The notes below the pieces were generated by a model that was not told the origin of the DNA, did not search any database, and worked only from the letters and a program-made list of their open reading frames with translations. Source: Pterobdella sp. o SKG-2022 (lineage: Eukaryota > Annelida > Clitellata > Hirudinida > Piscicolidae). Taken from it: 64,000 bases of DNA. The stretch is taken from the NCBI GenBank assembly GCA_964035795.1, contig OZ038326.1, forward strand, positions 1,646,916 to 1,710,915. The letters are read 5' to 3'. Below, piece by piece: positions 21,584 through 34,549 of this stretch. The position numbers were made by a program, and so were the translations under genes. Positions within the stretch are counted from its first letter, which is position 1. Every line of letters begins with the position of its first letter.

Positions 21584-24500
21584 AAGACGATAGAATGATA
21601 ATAACGATAAAAAAACCTTACTTTGATATCAATCACTTTATGGATCTTCCAGATCTCAATCAACAGGGCTATGAACACTGTGACCTGCAGGTCAGTTTGT
21701 AGTATTAACATTGGCGTTGTTTATAGAGGAGGGAATTGAAAGCGAAACATAGTATATTGAATAGAAGTATCGAAAAGACTTAATGGAGATGGAATGTTGG
21801 ATAAACAAAAAGATTTCTTCAAAGATTTTCAATAAAGTACTTAGAACTGGATGGTTTATAAATAAAATTTAATCAAGTACGTCGAGTAACTTTGGAAGTT
21901 ACAATCTTAGCATCAAGCATCAAGGTTGGAATGCTTTTAAATTAGCGCCTATGGTTAAAGGCTGCTTCTCTCATAACTCTGATAACAATATACTCTGGTA
22001 GCAGGTATCGGCAAACTGATATTCTAGTATCATTGTCATTTGGCTTGGTGGATGATTCTAGTCGGCTCAGCTAATAGGACTTGTACCAGCAGTATAATCT
22101 ATTATGATCAAGTTTTTAACTACAATTATACTATTACAGCTGAATTTATTAAAATTGTAACTCCTACAATCTTAGCTACTACTTTAATGAACAATAGTGG
22201 TTTTATTACTCATAGAAACTTCAACGGCACCTTGATGATGAAATTAGTTTCATTGTCAAGCACATAGAGCAACACGATGAGAGATTGGAAAACATTGAAG
22301 AAGACCGACCTCACCGACAAGCCCTCTAAGGTGTTCCTGTTCTTCCAAAACTGTATGTCTGCATGTGTGTGTTTGTGTGTATGTTTGGATGTTATGAATA
22401 CCAATTTAGCTAAGCTCATCAATTTTTCTAACTATAATTATCAAGCTGCCTATACCTATCTGTTCTATTTATATAGCTTTCCATCAACTCACCATTCTTG
22501 AAAGCGAGGAACTCGAAAACGCTGTGAATGATGGAGACGACGGCAGTGATGAGAAGGAGGAGAGGATTGGTGTCCAGCAGAGTGCTCTGATTGGATGTGA
22601 AGCTCTCAACCAATAGACTATTTTTTGATTTATGATTATTTAATACTAATCATATATATTTATATTGATATTTACTGATATTGATACATTAGTTAATATT
22701 ACTTATATAAAAACCATCGCCAGACAGATAACACACATATACTCAAACCACTAGTTGATTATTGTTCTTAACAACGCCAACATCCTCGCAATCATCAACC
22801 TACTTATCGATAACAATTTAAAAATGTATCAAAGATTAAATAGTTGGTAGTTATGAGAAATGCCAGGTGGTGAGTTATTGATTACTGATGCTCATCAGTG
22901 CACCAAAGCCAATTTTGTAAATGTGTTACAATTAAATATTATTTTGATATATATATAATTTATAACAATAACAACAACAAAAAATAAAAAATGAAGTATG
23001 AAATTTTAACATGATTATTAATCTGCAAACAACCCATCACACTACCTTCTCTAACCCATGCCACCCTACTCCCCAACCTTGAGAAAATCTTGACTCTCAT
23101 CATCATCATCAGTTTCTTCCTCACCTAAGAACTGGCCCAACCACTTATTCTGCTTGCCTTGCGACGCATATATCTGCCACTTCATTAAACTCAACGGGTA
23201 GAAAGTCAGGGTGAGGGATAATGAGCTGTGGTGGAAATGGGTGATGGTGGTTTGGTTGGGTGTTTGTTTAAATTATGGATGTGTGTATGTGTTTTAAGTT
23301 TAGGTATGTGTTCTTTTTGTAAAGGAGTGTAGGGCGTGTGTTCTGTGAACACGTGTAAAAAATTAGCTGAAAAATATATTGATGAAAAGCATGCAAAAAA
23401 ATAATGCTGGAGCTAATTGTAGGTTCATCATACTGATTACCGCTAAAACTATATTGAATTTTTTTTATTTAAAAAAAATATTTTTTAAAGAATTAAATTT
23501 GTTTTTTTTAAAGACCATTCGTCTGACAACTGCCCTAAAACCTCTCCTTCCTTTTGTGTTCCCTGCTTTAAATCAAAGCGCTCTTGCCGTGACCACGTCA
23601 CAACATCCTCCTCTTGTTCTTTTTATAGACAACAAGTGCGACTCAAGATGGGACGTACGGCCTGGGAATGACGGTCAGCCTCTCATCCTAAAGTCCACAA
23701 TGTACCTTTGTCTACTAAATTCCTCAATCCTAGATCTACTCGTAGTAAATCTTCTATTATACTCGATACTATCCTTTCTCTTAAACTTGACATTATTGCT
23801 TTGACGGAAACTTGGATTCCTGAAAACGCAGACAATGTCACAAAATATGACATTGTGCCTCATGGCTTTAATGTCTTGCACTCACACCGACCCATTGGTA
23901 AACGAGGTGGAGGTATTTCTGTAATTTCCAGAAACTTTATTAGATTGGATGCCATTAAATCCCCGTCCCACTCTTCTTTTGAATCATTGACAGCCAAAGT
24001 TTTTTTTTCGTCACATTGTTTGTTTCTATCGGTGATCTACTTATTTTATGCAGTCTCAACCTCGCTCCTCCTCCCCTTCCCCCTCGCATTGTAATTTCCC
24101 GCTCCTTTGAAAACTTTGATGATGCTCTCTTCGAGAAAGATCTCAGACATATCCATAATACACTAACTAACCTTTCTGATGTTCCAGTTGAAGAGTTTCT
24201 TACAACAATGAACAACTCTTTTCAATCACTTATCGACTATCATGCCCCTTTTCGCACCAACATCTTTCGCCCTAGCAGTCACTCCCATCACAAGCTATCC
24301 ACTGACGCCATTGCCGACAAAAGAAAAAGTCGAAAACTTGAGAGAAAAATTTCCTTATTGTTAAGGTCATCCAAGCCTGTTCCAGCCAGTCTTCTTGCTG
24401 CCCTCAAGGAATCTCGTAAGACTGATCGCGCTCTCATCTTTAAATCCCGTGCTGATTATTTTAACAACATGCTTGCATCTTTCAAACCATATTTGAAAGT

Positions 24501-27500
24501 TTTTTGGAAAACTGCCAAATCCATCCTACATAGATCTCCTCCTTCTCCGCCACGCAGCTCTTCAGAAGCTATCAATCTTGTGAATACCTTTAGTAGCTTT
24601 TTTAAAGAGAAAATCGCTCTTATTCACAAATCTTTGCCAACGTCCATTTTGCGCTGCACAGACCCTATTCTACCAGACAATCGAACACCACTCTCTTATT
24701 TTTCATTTTTCAGTATTGAAGAAGTGAGTAGACCAATTCGCTCTTTACCCAACAAATCTTCTCCATTAGACTTAATCGCCACATCCACTTTAAAACGCTT
24801 TCTCACCTCTGCTCCAATAATTTCCAAACTTACCAAATTGTCTTTTTCACAAACAATATTCTCCGCCTCCTTTAAAACAGCACAAGTTCACCCTTTGCTT
24901 AAGAAAGGCACTTTGGACCTTACGTTTCCTTCGAACTACCGCCCTATTTCTAACTTGAGCACCATTTCAAAAATTATCGAAAGACTCGTTCATTCCAGAA
25001 TAACTTCTCACGTTTCATCATCTTCTAATTTTAATTCTTTCTAATCAGCATATCGCAAGCACCACTCAACAGAAACCACACTCTTACGCATCACTGACAG
25101 TCTTCGCAACATCTGCGCTACTGGACATGCGGCCGTTTTGGTTTCGCTAGACCTTTCTGTTGCTTTTGACACTCTCAATCACAATATCTTAATTGATATT
25201 TTGAAAAGACACATCAATATTTCTGATCTAGCTCTTTCTTGGTTTCGCTCTTACCTTTCTCAACGTTTTCAGTTCGTTAAAATGGACAATTTCTCTTCTC
25301 TTACATCACTCAACTCAGGCGTGCCGCAGGGCCCCGTTCTGGGACTAATCCTCTTTATACATCACCCATATGTAGCATTATTGTACAGCACGACTTGCTT
25401 TTTCATCAGTTCGCTGATGACATCACTCTTTTCACCGGAGTCTCTCACCCAGGTCCTAGCCCCACTCTCTTTAAATTATCCAGTTGTCTTTCCGCTCTAA
25501 ACTCCTGGTTTTCCCAAAGCCAACTGAAACTAAACCCTACTAAGAGTGAGATGATGTTTGTCGGCAGCTCTCGTCTTCTAGAAAAATACAATCTCCCTTC
25601 TATGGTAACTCTCGACAGCAACACACTTCCTATGTCTTCCAAGCTCAAAATCTTAGGTGTCACCTTAGATTCTAATTTGAACTTTGCTCACTTTATTTCT
25701 CAAATAATCCAATCTTCCAATTTCTATATCTATGCCATAAAACAAGTACGCAAATTCTTACTTCTTTCCACTGCTAATGCCCTCTTTATCTCACTAATTC
25801 TTTCTAGATTGGACTACTGTAATTCTCTCTTTTGCGGGCAGCCAAACTATCTTTTATGAAAACTTCAAGCCCTCCAAAACCACGCGGCCAAGACGGTTCT
25901 TCAAGCTGATTATTTCAGCTCTTCCAGCGACTGTCTTGATCGTTTGCACTGGCTACCTGTCTCCCAAAGATGCAAGTTTAAATTACTTTGGCTCATTGCA
26001 TGCACTCTCAAGCTTGAACAACCTGCTTATCTTTTTGATCTTTTGTCAATCAGACACACACGTCAACCACTCAGATCCTTGCACTCTGGTCTCCAGCTTC
26101 ATCAACCTGTTTCTTCAGGCTTGTTTACTAGTCGCTCTTTTTCTCACCAGGCTCTACGTCTGTAGAATTCACTTCCTTCTAACTTGCGCTCATCGCCTTC
26201 TCTCATGAACTTTCGCAAACTTTTGAAAACTCACTTATACCATAAACATCCCCAGTCATAATCTCTTACAAACCTTGAGCGCCTTTGAAGCAATCTTGAA
26301 TTGATAACTGTGCGCTATAAAAATTTTAATAATAATAATAATTATTATTATTTTTGTTATTAATACTGCCATTATTAGGGTACAAGGCCCTTCCATGGCT
26401 TATATTGCAGCTTTCAAAACAAATTTTTTTAACTATTCCTTTTTTTATTATATGAAATTTTATAGATGTTATTATTGTTATGCATGACTAGTAATACAAC
26501 TACTATTATTATTCTTATTATTACTGTTATTATTATTAATAGTGACACATATTAACACAAAACTAGTGAGTTATATTCTTTAGGATTTTTCAAGATGAAC
26601 ATTCAAAACGGAAATACACAACAAAGTACTTCCTTTTTTAAATCTGAACTTAGCTTAAAAAACCTTGTGAACTTTTATGAACTTCACAGTGTTTTAATTT
26701 TGAATATACAAATAGATTGGAGTTTGACAAGTGCATACTTCACCCTGTGATCTAGCAACCATTTAGTTTTATTGCCTATGTCATAAACGGTGAAATAAAA
26801 AACTCATATTTATTGTATTTCACTTTTAAGCTATCACTCCAAGGTTAGCTAATATTCGTTGATAGATTCCATGATTTTATATCTAGAATCACAACTTTAT
26901 TATATAAAATTATACTAATGGTTCAGAATGACCTTGAAGCTTTCAAGTTGCATTTTGCTAAAAAATAAATCAATCTAAAAACCGCTTAAACATTATTTAA
27001 AAAAGAACATTTGAAAAAATAAAACCAGACACATCTAAAAATCCAGTTCTAGCCGCGGTTATACCAAAGAGTGGCTAGATTAATTACATTGATTGCCTCA
27101 TAAAAGTGTGCCAATGTAGAGCTATTGACTCACGGGGTGGTGGAATTGATGGGCATGTAGTCTCTGTGCAGATTCCAGTAGTCGTTGAAGTACAAGATGG
27201 GGTAGTAGAAAGCGTCACCTGGTAAAAACTGCACGTCTGTAACGTTCAATTAGATGTGGAACTGTGTTATAGCAGTTGTTTCATGGATTTTAAGATTAAG
27301 AATAGCATCGGTAGCATCCTAGTAAAATATACTGTGATAATTTATTATGAAACTCTTTTATGACTATTATTAATTCACACACAAACACACGCAGACACGC
27401 ACACTGATCAAGAGGAGAAGGGATGGAGCCCTTTTGCCATCCTGTATGGTCGTCTACCAGATTGATAGTGAGGTTTGGATGCCAAAATGATAAGATCTCA

Positions 27501-30500
27501 AATGAGCCATTGGTATCATCCGTCTGTATGTATTTTTTTGTATTTATGAATGTGTGTTTATTTTTTTTGTATATGTGTGAGTGTTTTTTTTTGTATGTGT
27601 GTATAATTGTTTTTTTGTGGTTTATTGTTTAAATATGGGCGTGAGGATGTTTATTGATCAAAAGCTATACAATTTATTAATGAATAACATCAAAGAATCA
27701 ATATAGCTTTCCAATAACAATGAAATACTTAAACATGTTTAAAAATAAATTTTAAAAAATGTTTTTATACTATCGAAATAAATGAATTTAAAGAAAAAAT
27801 TGATTAAGTAAAAATAAAAACTAATTAATTGAAACAAATCATAATCAAAAAAGATTAAATCTCAATCGATCAATCAATCAAATCCTAAATATAGCCTGTT
27901 TTTCTTCACCAATAAATTCAAAGCCAATTAAAAAATTAAAAATTAATTTCAATCAATTATAAGCCCTTAATGAACCTTAACAAGGTCAGAGTGAGCATCA
28001 GTGTTGCCAGTGATGAGGTTTTTCATGGTGTGGAACCTTCGCTTCTTGAAGCGGTTGAGTTCTGTGGTGGATGATGATGATGATGTAAAAAATAAATTAA
28101 GATAGTTCTTCTCAATAAAAATTCAAATTTTATCATGGAGTGTTTTTGATTGTTAAGTGCAGCTTACAAGCAGTCAGAGGGATATACACTGGTTTTGATA
28201 TTTATAACAGTGATAGATGAAATTGCATAGTTTGTTATACTGAACTATTTGGTATATAGTGGGAGCAACTTGATATTTGCCTCTTATATCGGGCGCTTTT
28301 GTAATATGTGAGAAAGCTGGAAAAAGATTTTCAATACAACTCTAAGAAGAATACAAGGTGGCTCTAGATGTGAATCAAATAAAATGTTGCTATAAGCATG
28401 CTATGGCATTCAGATATAATTTTTGTTAATATGCAATTAGTATGTAAGTCCATAATTCTAGGCACTCCTAAGTGAGATTTCAATTGTGCAATTCATCAGT
28501 TCCACAGGGCACTACTCCTTGTGAACATGCAATAAGAAATAAAATAAAACAAAACTGTGAAAGGTGAAAAGGTCTATTGAAACTTTATTGATTGTGAGAC
28601 AGTTTGTATGCAATAATGTGATGTAGGTTCTCTTATGATTTATTTGTTAACTTTTTTATTTAAAATTTTTTTTATTTAGTTGATTGTATTATTCAGTGAC
28701 CATTTTATTGAGCTTTGTTGTCATAATAGATTTATAAAAACATTATAGATAATCAACCCATATTTGAACTGGTTAATTTCATTGTTATTTGATGCATGTT
28801 TGAATGGCTTTTGATTATTTTTGGCATCTTAGATGAATAATTAGAAAATTCATACCTGAGAAGTACATAAAATAAACTTTATAACGTTATAACCAGTATG
28901 AAAAGGTGTATTTGGTTTGATTGTTAAATACTAAACAAATTTAATACATTAATACAAAATTTATTTACAGAAAAAAATAATTTGAAAATTATTATAATAC
29001 TAATGTGAAAAAATATGATACTGAAAAAATGATCTTTATTTAAGCTTTAAACTTAAATTTTTAAACTTTTTAAAAAGAGAACCATAAATTCTGGAATTCT
29101 CAGTCACATACTAGAGTTCTTGTACTGCTTTTATTTCAATTACATCCAAATGTGCATCTAAAGATAACCTCAACCTCATATGAATGATATCGAAACTATA
29201 AAAAACCCTTTTAATAATTAGAATCTCATTTCAATTACTCTGATTCATTATAATACATTATACAACTCTACAAGCATAATAAAGGCTTTCACTATTTTTA
29301 AATTGATACCTGTAAAAATAATACATATTGAAGATAAAGTTAAAATTTATTGATAATTATGTTTAAATTACAGAGAATTAAGCTTTGAATAAAATATATT
29401 TATAAAGAAATAAATAACAAACTATTTTATGCTGTATAATCTATTATGAATTTTTTCCAGTAAATATTTCTTTGAACAAAAATAACCACATTTAAAAATA
29501 ATTCATGAAAAAACATGACTAAAAGTGATTTCTGAATAAAAATCTATAGAAACACTACATTTGATAATGAATGTTGAGCAACAATATAAGCATTAAAACC
29601 ATAGTAGAAGATAACTAACGTTTAGACTTGTATACAACGTATTGGGGGGTATATGTAAGGGTATCAGAAGGGTCGGGTGAATAGCCTTCCTTCACGATAT
29701 ATACATGCAAGTACAATGAACCATTATTTTGGACATTCTGTTGAAGGTAGTTGGTGGTTTGTTATTTATTATGAATGGAAACATGACAAAAAAATTATTG
29801 GGATGGTGTGATGAAAATTTGTTAAATAAAAATCTATTTGAATTTAAGTTTGAAATTTTGGTATAAAATTTATTAAAATGAAATGATTGTTTATTGTGTG
29901 ACAGTACCTCTGAAATTTTGATATTGCAAGACTTGCTATATGTTCCAGTATCATCCTCCCCTCCACTCCAAGAACCATATTCTATACTATTTTTTTTCCA
30001 TATCAAATTGCTTTCATTGAAATGTTTCATTTTTTCTTCTTCAGAAAGATAAAAATACAAGTCCTGTATTGAAAAATAAGACATTCAATTCATACAATGC
30101 CTTGGCTTATATGAAATTTATATTCACCATGAATGTTCCTTTAGCAAAAACATTTGTAGCTGGTAAAACGGCGGTTGTAGCGACATTTGAATCTGTGTTT
30201 GTGGGCGGTTTACCTCGTCTGAAGAAGGTACTGATTGCGTAAACGATCAGCATGCGCATGACAAGTGCCTTGAGTACACTCCATAAATTAAATGAGTTTT
30301 GCTGAGATTGTGAAGTAGTTTCTTGTGCATTTGCTGGAATCTGTGTAAAATAATAAGTGATGTTTCATCATGCTTCTTGAAACGGTTGTTCATAAATGCC
30401 CTCAGACGTCGTATTAAAAATACTTGTTTTAACCTCAGTCTGCTGATCAACGGTGGTCTCAGTTTCTGAGTTCATAGCTCTTATTTCAGTATTTTCAATA

Positions 30501-30523
30501 TCTGTCGACTCAGAAGCCGCCAT
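19982..30523 (-). CDS. CLPTM1: Cleft lip and palate transmembrane protein 1 homologue
   Basis: Multi-pass ER/Golgi membrane protein; mammalian CLPTM1 is linked to retention and trafficking of GABA-A receptors. Exons from the start: 30434-30523, 30128-30340, 29908-30063, 29620-29737, 27976-28061, 27403-27523, 27134-27236, 23078-23225, 22493-22586, 22231-22358, 21622-21684, 21124-21210, 20920-21055, 20487-20654, 19982-20139. They total 622 aa in consistent phase. A short acidic N-terminus precedes a first membrane helix (near residues 50-65, ending FFRRG). Next comes a long lumenal part with YFNDYWNL and VDDHTGW, then hydrophobic segments carrying HSVFEFLAFKN, LEGLSVRS, LLYVLDNETNF, MTPQLFINYKLKSV and QRWIYRVDPTRVNEFG. 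The tail is Ala/Glu/Lys-rich. The start of exon 21124-21210 is uncertain (21234 would also keep phase). The 3.9-kb intron 23226-27133 hosts a LINE. Confidence 0.95.
21510..21580. repeat. Trinucleotide microsatellite (ACT then AAT)
   Basis: About seven ACT units run directly into about fourteen AAT units inside a CLPTM1 intron, 40 nt from exon 21622-21684. Confidence 0.95.
23500..26340 (+). mobile_element. Decayed non-LTR retrotransposon (CR1/L2-type LINE)
   Basis: Plus-strand ORF2-like remains lie inside a minus-strand CLPTM1 intron. An apurinic endonuclease start is visible from about 23695 (ALTETWIPEN, GKRGGGISVISR). Reverse transcriptase follows, with NYRPISNLSTISKIIERL, LDLSVAFDTLNHNIL, SGVPQGPVLG and FADD (25410-25421). 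The typical C-terminal part follows (LDYCNSL, HWLPV). The 3' end has TGCGCTATAA followed by (AAT)n at about 26324-26350, as in many CR1/L2-like elements. The coding region is broken by an in-frame stop at 25042-25044, a frame change between 25380 and 25400, and stops near 25857 and 26163. About half of the endonuclease domain is missing around 24000-24070. The 5' boundary is a guess. Family assignment comes from motif style only. It is not active. Confidence 0.93.
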
Positions 30524-30967
30524 TTTAAATAATATTATTAAAAAAGGGAAGATATTTAAATAGGTATCTGGTCTATGGTTTTAATTAAAATAAATTTTTC
30601 AGCTTCAATATATTTATTAATATTAAAGTAATTTTTGTTTAATCAAACCATGAAAAAACTATCAAAGGTTTAATAATTTTGACGGATACTCAATTTTTTC
30701 TACTTTTGTATAGAACACCCTAAAATTAAAGTATGAAGTTAGATATTAGAAAATAGATAAGTATATTTTCCATATCATTTGGTTAAGTTATATAGGTTCT
30801 GCCAACACAAACAAGTTTTTTCCCTATTCCACATTTGAAGAAATACTAAAATTTTATTAAAAATTCAAACGTTAAAAATTAACAAATAAATGGTTGGCTT
30901 TACCAACCCTTTGACAAATTGACCTATATTATCTTAAAATAATAAAAATTATAAATTAAGTCAACGA
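30524..30967. other. Short spacer CLPTM1-AHSA1
   Basis: 444 nt between the AHSA1 stop and the CLPTM1 start, both on the minus strand. It should contain the AHSA1 3' end and the CLPTM1 promoter and 5' UTR. No coding sequence seen. Confidence 0.6.
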
Positions 30968-33888
30968 TCAATATAGTAAAGCACCAAATCCAAATGTGGC
31001 TTTAATACTTCCCCAATAATAATTTTTCCATCCTTCCACAGTGCGTTCATAATCGTTTGCTGTATGTGGTTTTAATATCATTATGAATTTCAATTTTTAA
31101 TTAAAAATAAATTTCGTTCAATTAGTATCATCATTCAGTACATACATATGAAAAATATTTGAAAAAATATACCTTATTACGTATGATTATGACCAAGACG
31201 TATAAACCTAAAGGTTCCTAAACTTAAAAAGCCTCAAAAAGTGTTGTGAAAATTTGAACACCAATTTTCCTACAAAAACCAAAAATATAAACCCTGAACA
31301 CAGCATAAAGCCCACCAACCTGGGATATCGTTTTGTTTGAGGGTGACTATGGTACAGTTGTCTTTCTGAGAGAAAGACAAGAAGACATCAGAATGGTGGT
31401 CGGAGGGCCATGACCTGAACCTCCACTTCATGTGCAACTCCTGGTTTGGAATCTGTTGATAGTGTCATTATTTATTGAGAAAAGTTGAAAACGAAATTTA
31501 TTTAGTACAAAAAAAATTACTGAAACTAAAACAATAATCACAGAAATTGAAAAATATTAACGTCAGCAACAAAATCAAATAACAACAAAAATAACACTAA
31601 CTCAACAAATACAACAATATAGACAGCCTACCAGATGCATGATGAATCCTGAAACATTGCCATCAAACAATGAAAATCTTCCTCCCACTTTGGGTTCGAT
31701 TTGCACTGGGCCATGTGTGAAAGCTTGTAATTTCTGTGGTTTTTGATTAGTTCATGTTTTAAGGATTCCAAATGGTTTGTTTTTGATGCTTTGAGACATT
31801 CTGTTGTAATCTAGGGTTCATTATGAAGCTTCGGCTGTCTAAGGTATAAATTAATTCCCACTTTTAGTTTGAAGGTTAGTTTTATATCAGTCAATATTCA
31901 GTTTCTATTTGAATTTATGATACATAACGACTTGACATATAGTAACAGTAATATTTCATGCTGTTTTATGCTTATAAAACTATGGCATAAGAAGATAACT
32001 TTTTGTAGTGATCATACATCTGAAAAAAACTCACTCCATCCACTTGGTCTTAACCAGATTACTGTACACACCCCAAAAATACCTTACACAGAAAAAACGA
32101 GACACTTCCATTTATATTAGATTATATGACTGCTCAAAACAACAAAAAATTTACAAAGATGCCATTAAACCCACCCAACATTGCTGTTCTTGTCATCATC
32201 ATCAATTCACATCCATTTTTATGCAATACAAACAAACACAACGTTTTTCCACACAATACAACCACACCACCACTCACATGCTTGTCAAGGAAGATGGAGT
32301 ATATTTCATCGGAAGTGCACTTGAATTCAACATCCTCATGGTGCTCCTTCCTGGGAAAGGGTGCATTAGGATCCTTGCTGCCATACACCACCTGCTCCTT
32401 GAAGCCCTTCCTCTCACTCTCGGATATCATCTGTCGGATAGCCATTACCATTATTTGCATCATAAGGATTTTTTCCATATTAGTGGAATTATTTCAATTA
32501 CCCCTAACATTATCATTTTTAGAGCAGTAGAGTTACTTTAATTATCATTAATCTTCATTCTTTTAATATTAGTGTGGTTATGGTGGTTATTAAAACAATG
32601 AGAGTTTTAGATTCAAGACAAGCTTATCCAATTTATGCTGAAACTGGAGTGTGAAACAATGATGGTGGTGGTTTTCTTTATAGAACTTACTTTTTTCGGA
32701 GGATTTTGTTGTTGGTCGGATTGTTTGGTGGGTAAAATCATGCCTTGACTGAAATCTGAAAAAAAAATTAGTAAACTAGCATGATAATAATAGATGTAAA
32801 AATCAATGAAAACGTTTATAATCTAAAGACTTATGAAGAAAAATAAAAGTGAGCCAAAATACCTTAATCAAAGTATTTATAACAAGAAATATATTGCTTG
32901 AAAACTTTAGAATTATTCATAACATCACTTTATCAACATGACCTTACCCTATCCACTTTACCCTATCAGAGACATTTAATTAGAATTTAAATGTAATAAA
33001 TAGAATGCAAAACTTACTCTGTCTGAGATCATCAATGTAGATTTGAAGTTGTGATCTGATCTTGCTGAAACCACATTTGCGAAAATACTCTTTGAGTTCG
33101 AAAGCAGCACTTTTGGCATTATCCTTGAGGGATATATTGATGTCCACATCAGTTACTGAGTGCTCCTCACTTAGGTTTGGGATGAGTAACTCTCCTTTAT
33201 GCATTTCTTTTGCTGAGTCACTCTTCAAATAACCTTTCATGTGGTTATGGAAACAGTCAGTTAGAATATAATATTTGGAAATGACTATTACACTGTTTCA
33301 TTTTTTACACTTTATATTATTAAACTGATTTATTTGTTTGTTAAGTATTTGATTTTTTTCTGAAATTATTATTATTAACATAATAAATTTGGAAAATTAC
33401 ATATGCTAAATGATATAATTTTAAAACAAAAACCTTCCCATTCAGCTTTAATCTCCCATTCATAGAAAAAGAAAAGTTTTCCTTTTCTATTGTTTGCTGA
33501 AGCTTCTCCCTCTATGCTACTCACATCAGTTAATTTTACATGATCTGTTTTTGGTAATTAATAAAGAGATATTCATAATGTAAGGTTTAGACAAATTTAA
33601 CCAAAAAAATAAAAATGAATATTTTTGAAAACATACACTTGGAATCTTCAATGACTACACTTTCTAATAAACTTTTAATTCTTTCTTTGGAGAATGGTGT
33701 GGCATTTTTTTCGGTCCTAAAAATATTTATTTTAATTTTTTTAAACGAAAGCATTGAAAAAATTCAAAAAAAGAATCACTAATGTAAATTTTTTAAAAGT
33801 TGAGTTACCAATGCCAGTTGTTGACATTTACTGCATCAGCCCTCTCTTCAACAATCCAACGAGGGTCCCCTTCTCCCCACTTGGCCAT
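30968..33888 (-). CDS. AHSA1: Activator of HSP90 ATPase (Aha1)
   Basis: Cytosolic co-chaperone that binds the middle domain of HSP90 and stimulates its ATPase. Exons from the start: 33809-33888, 33637-33716, 33434-33544, 33018-33233, 32691-32755, 32278-32430, 31632-31733, 31320-31452, 30968-31059; in-phase total 343 aa (human 338). The N-terminal domain has the conserved start MAKWGEGDPRWIVEERADA, NVNNWHW and NNRKGKL. The linker after QGMILP is variable and Gln-rich. The C-terminal Bet-v1-like domain carries QAFTHGP, GGRFSLFDGNVSG and MKWRFRSWP, and ends YYWGSIKATFGFGALLY. The acceptor at 32430 was chosen by phase within the variable linker, so a few residues there may differ. It sits 444 nt upstream of CLPTM1 and 661 nt downstream of SEC13, same strand. 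Confidence 0.97.
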
Positions 33889-34549
33889 TTTTACTTATAA
33901 AAATACAACAATTTATGAATGTTTTAAGATAATCCACCAAGAAAAGCCTAAAGCTTAAGTGATATCGGTTTAACGTGCGAGCAGACTGTCCGGCACAAAT
34001 AGAAATGTCTAGAAATTCGTAAGTAAGATAAATTTATATTTAAAAGTAACAAAGAACTTAAGATTTAGATTTTTTCTAATTGAATCAATTATAAGTAAAT
34101 TTTTTTAAACATATTCAGAGTTTCATCAGACTTATTTTACTTCTTTTTAGCTGTACTTCAAACCTTTAAACTTTATTTTCATGGATATGTACATTTTTAA
34201 AAAATGAGATAATACTTGAAAAATGCATCATTTCTTCAAAAACTAAAATTTTTAAAAATCTTAAAAAAAGAGTAAATTAGAAGATTAACATTACTTACAA
34301 CCAACTTATGCAAATTTAGACCTAAAACTTTTGAAAGAAAATTGATTTGATGATGATTTAATAAACAATTAAACCTTTAAATTTATTACAATATATTTTT
34401 TTCCGTACGTTATAAACGGTTTTTAACCATTGAATTTTTGAAAACAAGTGAAAAACATATTTAAGCTGAATTATATTAAAAAAACGATAATATTCATAAC
34501 ATTGAATAAAAGTCAAAATTTAAAAAAAAAAATCATTGAATAAACAAAG
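33889..34549. other. Spacer SEC13-AHSA1
   Basis: 661 nt between SEC13 stop and AHSA1 start, both minus strand. AT-rich; no coding sequence or clear motif seen. Confidence 0.6.

Noticed and set aside
32008..32541. Long plus-strand open frames over this region
   Set aside because: They are antisense to AHSA1 exon 32278-32430 and its introns and show no recognisable protein sequence.
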